Shown: one piece after another, positions 53,776 through 63,916 of the stretch
How positions within the stretch are numbered: position 1 is the stretch's first letter
How the letters are laid out: each line of letters opens with the position of its first letter
Source of the DNA: Ariolimax columbianus
Taxonomy: Eukaryota > Mollusca > Gastropoda > Stylommatophora > Arionidae
Length of the DNA: 64,000 nt
Assembly (NCBI GenBank): GCA_036924085.1
Contig: JAVGWX010000005.1
Location: forward strand, 91,891,764 to 91,955,763
Reading direction: 5' to 3'
Notes under the pieces: model-generated
Seen by the model: only the letters and a program-made list of their open reading frames with translations
Told to the model about the DNA's origin: nothing
Database searches by the model: none
Made by a program: the position numbers and the translations under genes

Positions 53776-54279
53776 ATATTAACAAAACCCGAAGAAAATT
53801 GAAAATAAGACCTTTACGTCACTTGCTTGAAGATGAAACTGAGATGAGTTAGCACATATAATTGTAATGTTTCCCACTAAAAGCAATTAATAAATACATA
53901 AGGAAATAGGCACAACAAATGCTACCAGAGTAAAGCAACAATTATTCTCTTTATCGCTGAGTCCATTCGATAATACAAAGAAAAGCCAGTAATGCATTAT
54001 TGTTAATACGTCTATAAAAGCATACAGGTTGCGCGAATCTATAACACTTGATGGCAATGCGTATGACTCAGAGGAGGATAAAGGCTAAGATGGATTGGTG
54101 ATGTTAAAAAGGCAATGTAAAAGTGTTTAGAATGCTGCAAAAAGAAGGTTGTATATTGGACTAGCAATCCAATTTGATTAAAAACATTGCTATTATAATA
54201 AAACAAAATAAAAGAGTATTTACAGGCTTCCTGCAAAGGGACTAGTTGCAGTTCAAACACACGCTTCACATTGGAGCAA
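53776..54279. other. Unassigned
   Basis: AT-rich. About 54222-54278 (GACTAGTTGCAGTTCAAACA, CGCTTCACATTGGAGCAAT) recurs diverged at 46800, 55905 and 58590, a small dispersed repeat. Confidence 0.45.
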
Positions 54280-54280
54280 T

Positions 54281-54306
54281 ATATATATATATATATATAC
54301 ACACAC
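54281..54306. repeat. (TA)n(CA)n at the left flank of the palindrome
   Basis: A short TA run then ACACACAC immediately left of the mariner arm. Confidence 0.9.
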
Positions 54307-54310
54307 GGGG

Positions 54311-54982
54311 CGTGTTCAAATGAAACCGGACATAACTGCACCAAGTGAACATACGTACGATGCAAGTCAAGTTTGCAAAATGTCATTATCCTCCAACTCA
54401 CAGTTTCCTAGTCAGACCGTTGAATACATGGCGGGTGTGATGCGGAATCCGTCCACAGTTGATCAGCATGCGGTAATTCGGTTTCTAAACAGCTGAAGGA
54501 TGTCAACCAGCTGATATATATCGCAGAATGCAGGCAGTGTATGGGGATACAAGTTTTTCGAAGACTACAGTGAAGAACTAGACATCGATGTTTAAAGAAG
54601 GACGCGATTTAATGAAAGATCTTCCGAGACCAGAATATTGCATCGCCAAAATTGATGCAACAATTCGTGTGGACCGTCACCGGAGCTTACGTTCGGCAAA
54701 CTTGTGCCCCCATACACTGCCTGCATTATACAATGAATGTCAACTGGTTGACATCCTTCAGCTGTTAGAAACCGAATCAACGTTCGTTAATCAACTCTGG
54801 ACGGATTCTGTATCACACCCGCCATGTTTTCAACGGTCTGCTGAGGAAACTATGACCCGGATGATAATTAAATTTTGCAAACTTGACGGTTGGTATGTGT
54901 TGTTTACATCAGAAGTGACGTCATCATGCGCATCGTACGTATGTTCACTTGGTGCAGTTAGGTCCGGTTTCATTTGAACACG
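54311..54982. mobile_element. Palindromic mariner-derived element
   Basis: A 672-bp element that begins CGTGTTCAAATGAAACCGGA and ends with its reverse complement. The inverted arms extend far beyond ordinary mariner terminal repeats, about 240 bases left (54311-54555) and 270 right (54715-54982). The right arm has about 40 extra bases near 54900-54940. Each arm carries the start of a mariner transposase: the left (plus) reads VDQHAVIRFLNS and EGCQPADIYRRMQAVYGDTS, the right (minus) IRFLTAEGCQPVDIHCIMQA. The centre adds FKEGRDLMKDLPRP (from 54588, plus), the end of the mariner DNA-binding region. The catalytic part is absent. It looks like two opposed 5' ends joined by a rearrangement, so it cannot code for transposase. 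Flanked on both sides by TA/CA microsatellites in inverted order. Confidence 0.85.
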
Positions 54983-54989
54983 TCTCACG

Positions 54990-54992
54990 TGC

Positions 54993-55051
<59 letters not shown>
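54990..55051. repeat. (GT)n(TA)n at the right flank of the palindrome
   Basis: GTGTGTGTGTGTGT then a TA run of 46 bases. It mirrors the left flank (CA then element, element then GT), so the inverted symmetry may extend beyond the element. Confidence 0.93.
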
Positions 55052-55055
<4 letters not shown>

Positions 55056-56140
55056 ATCACAAATTTCTTACATACATTTAAATATTTATAAGACACGCTC
55101 TCAATAATGTATAACTAATTATATGTTTTATAAGAAAAACTCTCCAAAATGTATAAATATTTATATTTTGTTTAATATGTGTTATATATTACTTTCTCCG
55201 AATGAATCATTGTGCCCCTTACCATTGGAGGGAAGAATAGTACCAATGTACCATCCATGCATGTCGTAAAAGCCGATAAAGGGATTTATGCCAACAATCT
55301 CACATGTCTGTGTGTTGTTACACTGAGGGTCAAATACAAAATGTGTCTGCAAACTTCACTGCGACTGCAGGGTCCAGTGTTCTAGATCATCCATGGTGAC
55401 ACCAAAAATGCTTCAGTTATAATGTGTTGATATGTCTGTCGGTAACCATGTGCACAAGTATGGGTGACTTGGGCGTGAGCACACATCTAAGTGGTGGTGT
55501 AGCAGAAAGAAGCTCCCCATTGAGAGCCGTGCTGAACACAAATGTCACTGATGTAACCTGACAAGTGTCTTAAAAGACAACCAGAGAGGGTTGTGAATGG
55601 GGCTAGCAGTTTGATCGTGTTGGCTGTGAAACCGCTAATGCAACAGGCCTTCCTGAAAAGGGGAAGGCATATTGTGGTAGCGCTATGCTTTACTTAGAGC
55701 GAAAGGGTGAAATAAATCAACAGTAGGACGGAATAAAATGGTGTAAGGGAAACAAGAACATCACACGATTACATCAATGGGGAAAATGGGAGACAACAAA
55801 AAGCAGCAGAGTAGATTGTCATTCATTCGCCTGTTTTATTCACAGCTGCAGCGGGTTCCTTTAAATTAAGCCTGTTTCAAAGCATTGACATTCATTCGCT
55901 TTGACGATCCAATGTGAAGCATAGGTTTAAACTGCAGCGTATCCCTTTACATGAAGCCTGAATCCAAGTTTTTGCGGTGGCTGATTATAATGGCAATGTT
56001 GTTGTTTTTTTTTTACACGATGAGGTTGCCAGCCCCAAGCACAACCTTCTTTAGGCATCTTTCATGGCATGCTTGTAAGGTTATGGTGTGCGTATTATGC
56101 GAATCCCAGATACCAGACAGAAGATTGTACTGAGTTAAAC
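55052..56140. other. Unassigned with several DR-2 fragments
   Basis: About 55210-55290 has accatccatgcatgtcgtaa and AAGCCGATAAAGGG. About 55560-55610 has a reversed DR-2 core (acaaccagagagggttgtga). About 55840-56085 runs TGAAGCCTGAATCCAAG, TGGCAATGTTGTTG, gatgaggttgccagccccaa and CACAACCTTCTTTAGGCATC, the most complete DR-2 core in the window. Confidence 0.5.
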
Positions 56141-56148
56141 AATGGCTT

Positions 56149-56415
56149 AGGGGACGGCGTGGCCTAGTGGTTAAGTGGCAAGGCTCACAAACCGAAGGTG
56201 CTGGGTTCGATCCCCATCACAGCACCGGCCGTTACCCCGGGGAAGCAAACTCTTAGAAAATGCAGGAGGAAGCAGGTCCTTACATAAAATGCATGCTGAA
56301 GTCGGATGCACTGGGCCGACAGGCGCAAAATAAAAACACAGTGCAACGCACACCGCCTTGGGGATTCGAAAAATAAGGCGAACGCAAAACAAACACACAA
56401 AAAAACCCCAAAAAA
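56149..56415 (+). mobile_element. SINE-1, copy 3
   Basis: Full-length SINE-1: A box in CGTGGCCTAGTGGTTAAGTG, B box GGGTTCGATCCCC (56205-56217), body as at 44692, tail of A and C residues to 56415. Flanked by AATGGCTT at 56141-56148 and 56416-56423, a clear 8-bp target duplication. Confidence 0.95.
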
Positions 56416-56589
56416 AATGGCTTGTTCACAGCCGATTAATATGTTTGCAGTAACCTGACGTATGAGTTGGGGAAGGAATAAATAGCAAGGAAGGGAACTG
56501 GCCACCCCTCACATAGGCTGTAGATTAGTCCATTAGGAACAGTAAAACCTCGATTCCTATCAGCCTTTGCCGATAGGAATGAAGTGTAG

Positions 56590-56790
56590 GTTTCATGGTA
56601 CATTGCTTCAAGTTGTGTTTTTTATGAAGTGAGGCGTGCCAGTTCACTTCCACGCTGACTTTTCCTATTTAACAATAAGTCAGGTACCTACACAAAGCTA
56701 GGTCGAGTGGAGCGTGTTGATTACGGGAATTGAACCATGTACATATACTGTGAGAAGCGAGAGCTCTGATAGGTTTTTCGGACATAAGTT
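56590..56790 (-). mobile_element. SINE-2 (tRNA-derived), copy
   Basis: On the minus strand TATCAGAGCTCTCGCTTCTC fits the A-box half and GGTTCAATTCCC (about 56736) the B box. The body then runs TAGGTACCTGACTTATTGTT. Related to the copy at 24195, with the same head spacing. Confidence 0.65.
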
Positions 56791-57174
56791 TCAGTAAATT
56801 GTACCGAGATATAAAATAGACAGGCCATAATGTGTTGCTAGTTGACTGCTGTTATTATTACATACATTTAAACACAGTCTGTAGTAACATATTATACAAT
56901 GGAAAAGGCTTCAACCATTAGTTATTATAATTATTGTGATAATTTTAATATTAATAGTATATGTTATTTAAAACAATAAGACATATTTATAATTAATAAT
57001 AAGTTAACGACGTATTGTGAGAGAATAACAATAGGATAACTATTATGTGTGTCATTACTTAGAATCTACCCATTCTTAGCTTTTTTTTTCATTCTTTATG
57101 TTCGCTTTTCCGGTATTTTTATTTCTTCATTTTTTGAAAGACATACCTTTTATAAGTAATTGTTTACAAAATTG
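56791..57174. other. No gene recognised
   Basis: Very AT-rich (TTATTATAATTATT-like stretches). Nothing coding. Confidence 0.45.
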
Positions 57175-57270
57175 AATACACTAACTATTTGACAGGTAAA
57201 CCAAGTGAGCTGTTACACAACAATTCAGACCTTATCAGGGCTAATCTCAGGCTGGAGTAGCACATATTAT
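57175..57270 (+). repeat. Dispersed repeat DR-3, copy 1
   Basis: TTGACAGGTAAACCAAGTGA, ACAACAATTCAGACCTTATC and AGGGCTAATCTCAGGC align with 58020-58110 and 62000-62085. Confidence 0.6.
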
Positions 57271-57274
57271 ATAT

Positions 57275-57314
57275 AAACACACACACACACATCCCACATT
57301 CATGCACGCGCGCG

Positions 57315-57402
<88 letters not shown>

Positions 57403-57405
57403 CGA
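57275..57405. repeat. Compound microsatellite (CA)(CG)(CA)(TA)(GA)
   Basis: CA, CGCGCG, CA, then TA to 57384 (with one AA interruption near 57364), then GAGAGA to about 57402. Confidence 0.95.
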
Positions 57406-58019
57406 GCGAAAGAAAGAAAGAGACGGAGACAGAGATTGTGAGAGATAGAGAGTAGGGATGTGCGTGTGTATGTGAAACTGCGCGTTTACTACTGACTTAT
57501 GAAATGCTTATAACTTAACTATATGAACATAATGTTAGATAAGTGTGTATATGTGCCATCTTTATTGTCATATTGTGTTGCATTAACTGTTTGTATATCG
57601 GTGATGTCACTTTGTTTTGGTTGTATTATGGACTGTTTTTTTCTTTGCACGCCAAAAATATATCTTACTTTCATTTCAGTTGTTTACATAAATATACTAA
57701 TGTGTTGACATGTACAAATAAATAATAAAGCAAGGATGCTGCAGCGGTATTGTGGCTCAAAATTAAGTGTATAAAACATGGATAGGTATGATTCGGATAT
57801 CTCGCTCAGAACGGAAACAAACTAAACCTAAGTCTCCACCAAAAGGCCTTCAAGACAGAAAATGGACATTTTACCTATGAACTAACAAACACATCATGGA
57901 AGAAGAGATGAACACGTCAAAACGTGATATAGACACATCACAAATATTGTGTTTAATATACTTAGTTACATAATACAGGTGGATTAGTCAGCCATTTTGA
58001 GTAAAAGTGAAACGGCTGG
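57406..58019. other. No gene recognised
   Basis: Plus frames at 57523 and 57543 encode short hydrophobic peptides from T-rich DNA. No support for a gene. Confidence 0.4.
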
Positions 58020-58110
58020 CAGGTATGTTCTGACAAGTACACTATTACAGAAAATAATTCAGCCCTTATCAAGGCTGTTTCCAGGCCAGCTGTCACACAG
58101 ACAAGACGGC
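58020..58110 (+). repeat. Dispersed repeat DR-3, copy 2
   Basis: GTATGTTCTGACAAGTACAC occurs once here, followed by AGAAAATAATTCAGCCCTTA and TCCAGGCCAGCTGTCACACA. This is the unexpanded form of the unit amplified at 61675-62010. Confidence 0.8.
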
Positions 58111-59189
58111 AAATTTCACCAATAAAATTTTATAGAAATGATGTACCTTGCAAAAATGGAAGAATATAATAACTAACAGGCAAGAACCAATACCGCTCTA
58201 AAAAATGGCGTATCTAGCACTGGCGATGAGGTGTTGTTCACTGCTTGTGCAACGTATCCACTTTTGATAAGAATATTCCTTTAAACAAACTACCACATAA
58301 TATCACCAAGGTATATGAATACATTCAAGTGGTGTTTGGGTTGGACAGAATATACCAACTGTAACCTTCCAATCATGTCATAATAGGCGTATAAAATGGT
58401 TGAACAGGAGAATAGCAAACTCTTTATGTAAAACAATTGCTATCAATGTCACCCTCCAGCCTGTTGTAAAAGGCGAATAAAGACGGTTAAGATTGTGGTT
58501 TGCAAGCTAATCATGTTTACAAAATACAAAAACCATTGTCATTATAATCACCCATAACAAAAGGTCGGATACAAGATTCAAATGAAGGAACCAGCTGCAG
58601 TTGAAAGCTATACTTCACATTGGAGCGAGTATATGAGTGATAAATGAACGATGGTAGAGCTATTGGATCCTTCTAATGTGGAATGACGCGAATGTGATAA
58701 AGAAAAACAACCGGTATAAACTGAAAATGACCGCATATGTGACAAAAGACAGAAGGATGCACCTCCCCACGGCTCCCAATGACATAAGTGGACACATGAG
58801 ATGACGATTTGTTCCGTCTTCTTGTTCCTTTCCAGCTGCTCGTAAAGAATATTCGCACCGCTGGATCTGGCCCCTTACATAAAGAATGTACTAAAGAGTT
58901 TTTTATGCTTCTACTGCAATGGTTTCTGTAGCAATGTGTATGACATGGTGATGATGCTAGTGACAATGTACAACCTCCTTTAGCGGCACGTTACTACATG
59001 TTTGAAAGGTTACGCCATTCACTGCGACCCATACTGGTGAGATACTATATAACTAAAAACTATGGCTTTATTCTCTTTGTCTAGGTTCACTAGGAGAGTT
59101 AAAAGGGATGAAGAATAAAGGCAGCGTGTCGATTTAGTCACGATGCACAGTACAGTCCTATATTATAATTATTAAAAAGTAGCCAACGA
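58111..59189. other. Unassigned with DR-2-neighbourhood fragments
   Basis: About 58365-58400 and 58440-58490 each have a TGTTGTAAAAGGCGAATAAA-type phrase. About 58860-59020 has TTACATAAAGAATGTACTAA, TTTCTGTAGCAATGTGTATG and acaacctcctttagcggcac, a diverged DR-2 core. Confidence 0.45.
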
Positions 59190-59365
59190 GGTGGGATCGA
59201 CGCTGTGATTCCCGTAATGAAGAGTCCGATGAGAAACCTATCATTACACTATACTGCCGAATGGAACAAGTTCACCTTCTTCGGGATGCCCCAAGATGTA
59301 AGAAGAACAACTGTTAACATGTTATCAGATAAGATTAGTTAGATATAGTTAACAGGAATAGCTCC
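59190..59365 (+). repeat. Dispersed repeat DR-5, copy 3
   Basis: CGAGGTGGGATCGACGCTGT, then cttcgggatgccccaagatg and TAAGAAGAACAACTGTTAAC, with AGTTAACAGGAATAGCT at the end. Partners at 26130 and 47835. Confidence 0.55.
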
Positions 59366-59389
59366 ATCCATACACTAAAACAGTTGTGC

Positions 59390-59695
59390 GCCATGTTTTT
59401 CGTACACCAACATCCAACAATTGAAACAGTCGTGCGTCACTTTATTTTAGTACACCAACAACCATATGTTAGAATAGTGCGCACCTTTATTATAGTACAC
59501 AAACATCCAACAATTGAAACAATTGTGCGTCCCTTTATTTTAGTACACCAACAACCAACAATTGAAACAGTTGTGCGTCCCTTTATTTTAGTACACCAAC
59601 AACCATATATTAGAATAGTTGTTCGTCCCTTTATTTTAGTACACCAACAACCATATGTTAGAATAATTGTGCGCCACTTTTTTGTTAGCGCCACC
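59390..59695. repeat. 48-bp minisatellite with two unit types
   Basis: About six units sharing GTGCGTCCCTTTATTTTAGT plus ACACCAACAACCA. The second half is either CAATTGAAACAG (type a) or ATATGTTAGAATAG (type b). Order along the array is a, b, a, a, b, b. Both strands are open through the array because 48 is a multiple of three, which explains the paired long frames. Not evidence of a gene. Confidence 0.9.
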
Positions 59696-59929
59696 TAAAT
59701 GACAGGTTATTTTGTATAGAATAGGTCATGTACCATGTGAATAAAACAATGGCTACCAAAAAAGAGTGATATCCCAATACATTTGTCGGCGATACTCTAA
59801 TTACCAATCGAGACTCAAAAAGTTGGTTGAGTCTAGTATGTTGCAGACCAGAGCAACACAGTACACACTTGTGTATTATTATTCACAAATTATATCTAAA
59901 TTGCTATTCACATAATGGTGTTCACGTGA
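59696..59929. other. Short unassigned stretch
   Basis: Nothing recognised between the 48-bp array and the next one. Confidence 0.4.
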
Positions 59930-61345
59930 ATTTATATCCATATATTATAACAGACTTGGTCTTGTGAATTTATATCCATATATTATAACAGACTTGGTCT
60001 TGTGAATTAATATCCATATGTTATAACATACTTGGTCTTGTGAATTTATATCCATATATTATAACAGACTTGGTCTTGTGAATTTATATACACAAGCTCT
60101 AACAGACTTCTTGTGTATTTATATCCACATGTTCTAACAAGTTGTTCATGTAGATTTATATCCACAAGTTCTAACAGAGCTGTTTTTTGTGCATTTATAT
60201 CCACAAATTAATGCAGGCGTGTCAATGCGTATTGCATTAACACTAATTATAATAGAAGGTATTCGTAGGTACTTTATTCACAATTTATAGCAACAAATGG
60301 TCTGTCTATTCTTATCCACACATTATAACAGATTATGTTATAATTAATTTTTATCCACAAATTATAACAGAAAAATGTCCTTACGTATTTGTATCCACGT
60401 ATTATAAAAGACGATGCACATATAGATTAAACACTACATAGTCGATTCCCTGTACATTCTTACCAACAAACAATATAACACACAATTTAGTGAAGTTATT
60501 GAAAATTATTTCCCACAAATAATGCCAGTAATATTATATATATAATATTACATACTTACATCCACAAATATTAAAGCAATATGTTGTAAGGTTCTTGCAA
60601 ATTCTTCAATACGCAATTTGGCAGAGTTGGTGCACAATGTTAAACACAGAGATACGCTTAGTCCTTGCAAATTTCCGTACAAAATTATTTTTTTTTAATT
60701 AAAAAAAAAAAAAATTGGAAGTTTATATCGCCAAATAATAATAAATATACTTTGGAGAAGTTCAAGTACATTTTTAAACACATAGTTTTGCGACATTAGG
60801 CCACGTTTTTCATAGAAACAATAAGACACAGTGGAGTTTTGCACATTTTGACACACAGTTTAGCGTAGCTCTTGCACATTGTTAAACTCACAATTTAGCG
60901 AAGCTCTGGAACATTCAAAATAATAACACGATCTGTGATATTTACATCCACAAATAACAGCATACAATTTAGTGGAAATCCACAAATAATAAAACACAAT
61001 TTAGTAGAGTTATTGGATATCTACAAATAACAATAATCAATTTAGTGAAGTTATTGGATATCCACAAATAAAAACACACGATTTAGTGGAGTTCTTGTAA
61101 ATATTTAATATCATTGTTTAGCGAAATGCTTTGACTTTTTTACACCCAAGTAACAAAATATGTTGTAGATATTTTCATATTATATATTAACATATAATTA
61201 TACAAACTATTGACATTGCTAACCATAAATAATAAAATGCAATTGCATAGATTCTTGCACATTGCTAATTATAAATAATGAAAAATAACTTTGGATTCTT
61301 ACAAATTCTTAAATACACAATTTAGTTGTGTATTCTTAAACACAC
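59930..61345. repeat. Long degenerate minisatellite (38-bp core, decaying)
   Basis: The left part (59930-60110) has regular 38-bp units of CTTGTGAATTTATATCCATA plus TATTATAACAGACTTGGT. To the right the same idea decays into TCCACAAATTATAACAG and then CACAAATAATAACACACAAT with TTAGTGGAGTTCTTG, continuing to about 61345. About 1.4 kb in all. Unit identity falls steadily with distance from the left end. Confidence 0.8.
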
Positions 61346-61674
61346 AATTTAGCGGAGTTCTTTCTGTCATATCTGTTTGTTTCCCTACTGTGTTTATCTT
61401 AGCGAACCCGTCCCGTTTTATATAATCACTTTTCTTAACTTACCTACAGACAACACAAAATTGTCTGACAGACCCAGAACTCGTACCTATAATCGGAGCT
61501 AGCCAATTCATCATAACATTTAACTAATCTGTCTAGGTACGGAAAATAAGATTCACTCGATGTTTGCACGTGAATTTGAGGGTTAATTGTTGTCTACACC
61601 GGGCTTAGTAACTTTCCATTTTTTTAAATTGGTTTAGAATTTTGTTTTTAAATATTGATTACAAAAATGCTCAT
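61346..61674. other. No gene recognised
   Basis: AT-rich unique-looking sequence. Confidence 0.4.
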
Positions 61675-62010
61675 CTGAAAGATACAATATAATACAAAAT
61701 GTTCTGACAGGTACACTATAAAACAAAATGTTCTGACATGTACACTATAATGTTCTGACAGGTACACTATAACACAAAATGTTCTGACAGGTACACTATA
61801 ATGTTCTGACAGGTACACTATAATACAAAATGTTCTGACAGGTACACTATAATTTTCTGACAGATACACTATAAAGTTCTGACAGGTAAAACTATAATAC
61901 AAAATGTTCTGACAGGTAGGTACACTATAATACAAAATCTTCTGACATGTACAATATAATGTTCTGACAGGTACACTATAATACAAAATGTTCTGAAATG
62001 CTACACTAAA
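61675..62010. repeat. 29/22-bp minisatellite inside DR-3
   Basis: About fourteen units of TGTTCTGACAGGTACACTAT plus AATACAAAA, with a short form that lacks the last seven bases. DR-3 copy 2 at 58025 has one unit, and the array is followed directly by the remaining DR-3 sequence at 62010. Confidence 0.93.
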
Positions 62011-62085
62011 ACACAAAATAATTCAGCCCTAACTGGGCAAATCTTAGGCCAGCTACTAGACCATCAAGAAGGTGAACACACTGTA
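62010..62085 (+). repeat. Dispersed repeat DR-3, copy 3 (right part)
   Basis: AAAATAATTCAGCCCTAACT, then CTTAGGCCAGCTACTAGACC and ATCAAGAAGGTG. Completes the element whose left part is the expanded array. Confidence 0.75.
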
Positions 62086-62329
62086 ATGTAACCAAAAAAT
62101 GTCAGTCCGTGGTTGAAAGCGACGTTACTCGTCAAAATATGACAACAACACACAGCTACACAATACAGCGACAATGAATACACCTGGCGTACACAGAGGT
62201 GGTCAAATATCGACACATTTACATGAACGGAGCCCAATTAAGGAAACAAGTTGCAGCTCTATGCTAGGCTAGGATGTCCCATGCATTTGAAGATTATAGT
62301 GGACTGTTTCAGCTTATTTTATTACAACC
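62086..62329. other. Short unassigned stretch
   Basis: Nothing recognised apart from a short AGGAAACAAGTTGCAGCTCT phrase near 62235, similar to 54230. Confidence 0.4.
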
Positions 62330-62500
62330 AGATAGGTCAGCCAGTTTCTTTCCTCTGTGCATTTATTTCCGAACATGAGTCGCGTATCCATTTATGTTAG
62401 GTCGACTGCTGCATTACTATTGTGCGGATAGAACCTGGTTCCTTTATCGCAAAAAGGTGAGTGAGCTATCACTGCTAGTTAACGCTCTCGGAGACCAGAA
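62330..62500 (-). mobile_element. SINE-2 (tRNA-derived), copy
   Basis: On the minus strand TAGCAGTGATAGCTCAC and AGGTTCTATCCGC are the A-box and B-box areas. The body runs TAAATGGATACGCGACTCAT and ends AGAAACTGGCTGACC near 62345. Confidence 0.6.
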
Positions 62501-62639
62501 GAGGTCTAAATAAAGTAGTGAAAATTAAGCTACCTACCTATTTAGAAATGAAATTCAGCAAATTGCTCACATCATCATTGTTTACTATTTTTTTTTTTAA
62601 CTAATTAAATGAGATATGAACGTAAAAGTCATGTATTAT

Positions 62640-63165
62640 TGCACTTACATGGTACTTGATTTCCCAAAATAGCTTCCACCAACGTTGATACAATTATCCC
62701 ATCGCTTTATAAATGCACCAAAACCTGCAACACAGAAGTTGTAGGTCTGCTGTCTCAGCAACTTTTGATCATTACTCTCAACCTCTTCTTCATTCGAAAA
62801 ACGTTTCCAGCCAAGGTTTTATCGTGCATTATGCTGTAGGCTAAACCATGTAAACACCATACATCCGTTATTACACTTTAAATCGTTACTGGCCTGCCTG
62901 TTAGAATCAACACCCGCCACACAGACGCTTATGTTTCAATCTGAACTGGACGACCAGATCGGGCTTCATCAACAATGTGTTAACGCATTAGAGAAAGTGT
63001 ACCGACCCAGTTATGTACCGCTTAAAGTGACAAACACTTCTCGTCGTAAACAGGAATTATTTCCTCATGAAAACAATTGCAGAAAGTCCTTTTTATCACA
63101 TAAAAAATTCGCATCAGCTGTTCTTCGAATGTACACCCCGTGACCATGGCTGCCATTTGGTATAT
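62640..63165 (-). pseudogene. Mariner transposase relic, internally deleted
   Basis: The minus strand reads from both ends of a mariner-type transposase. The N-terminal part at about 63150-62940 has FEEQLMRIFYVIKRTF, then VYDEKCLS, HFKRYITG and RSGRPVQ, equivalent to the helix-turn-helix and linker that ends in the SGRP motif. The C-terminal part at about 62818-62645 has LGWKRFSNEEEVESNDQKLL, RQQTYNF and GAFIKRWDNCINVGGSYF before the stop TAA (62645-62647). The catalytic middle with its DD34D-type acidic residues is almost entirely absent, leaving about 120 unaligned bases between. Frames shift in the N-terminal part. It is a dead, deleted copy, of a different subfamily from the palindrome at 54311 as far as motifs allow. 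Confidence 0.8.
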
Positions 63166-63842
63166 GAGCTGCTCAGGTGCATACGGCACATAACGTCTGC
63201 TAACTACAGTAAACACAAAGCTGGATATTGGTGGCACCTAATGACACCTCTAGAAACTAGCAACTACATTTTTCAGTTGACTTACCCTAGTATATATCTA
63301 CACGGTGCTGAAGATGCAACGGTGAATTATCTGACAGCCGCGAGTAACTCAAAGCTGGCTGCTTGATTCACTGTAGGCGAAGCATAGCTGACTAAGACTA
63401 AAATCCACTTCAAAATAGCGGCCGTTGAAAGCCATGCAATCATGATAAGAGAATAGGGATCGAAGAGAGAAGGCAAACCAGGTCCCAAAGATGTCATGCT
63501 GAAACAAAATGGGTCGGACAGAAAGGCGCAGTTATCGTACCCTCCCTGGAAAAAACGACGTAGCGTAACAACGCCTTTTTTTCATGACGAACAGCGAAGA
63601 AAATATTACCTACATATAAGCCATATATTAACCTGCTTACCAACATATCTACATATTTACTTACATACCAAAATATACATGATCTATGTAACTACCTATA
63701 CACCTACATATTTGCCCTAGTGTGCTGTTGGTGAGGACAATATGTGCCTAACACTATATTCCCAACATGTCAAACAGGCGTATCAACAGGATCTTTACTT
63801 TTGTTACTTGTTCATATCTAACTACCTTTCTATCAACTTACC

Positions 63843-63844
<2 letters not shown>
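63166..63844. other. No gene recognised
   Basis: About 63600-63720 is ACATAT/ACCTAC-rich simple sequence. Earlier sequence is unassigned. Confidence 0.4.

Positions 63845-63914
<70 letters not shown>
63845..63914. repeat. Microsatellite (TA)35
   Basis: A pure TA run of about 70 bases near the right end of the window. Confidence 0.97.

Positions 63915-63916
<2 letters not shown>

Noticed and set aside
59384..59698. Paired long frames on both strands (104 and 85 codons)
   Set aside because: A 48-bp array gives open frames on both strands by arithmetic; composition is uniform along the unit.
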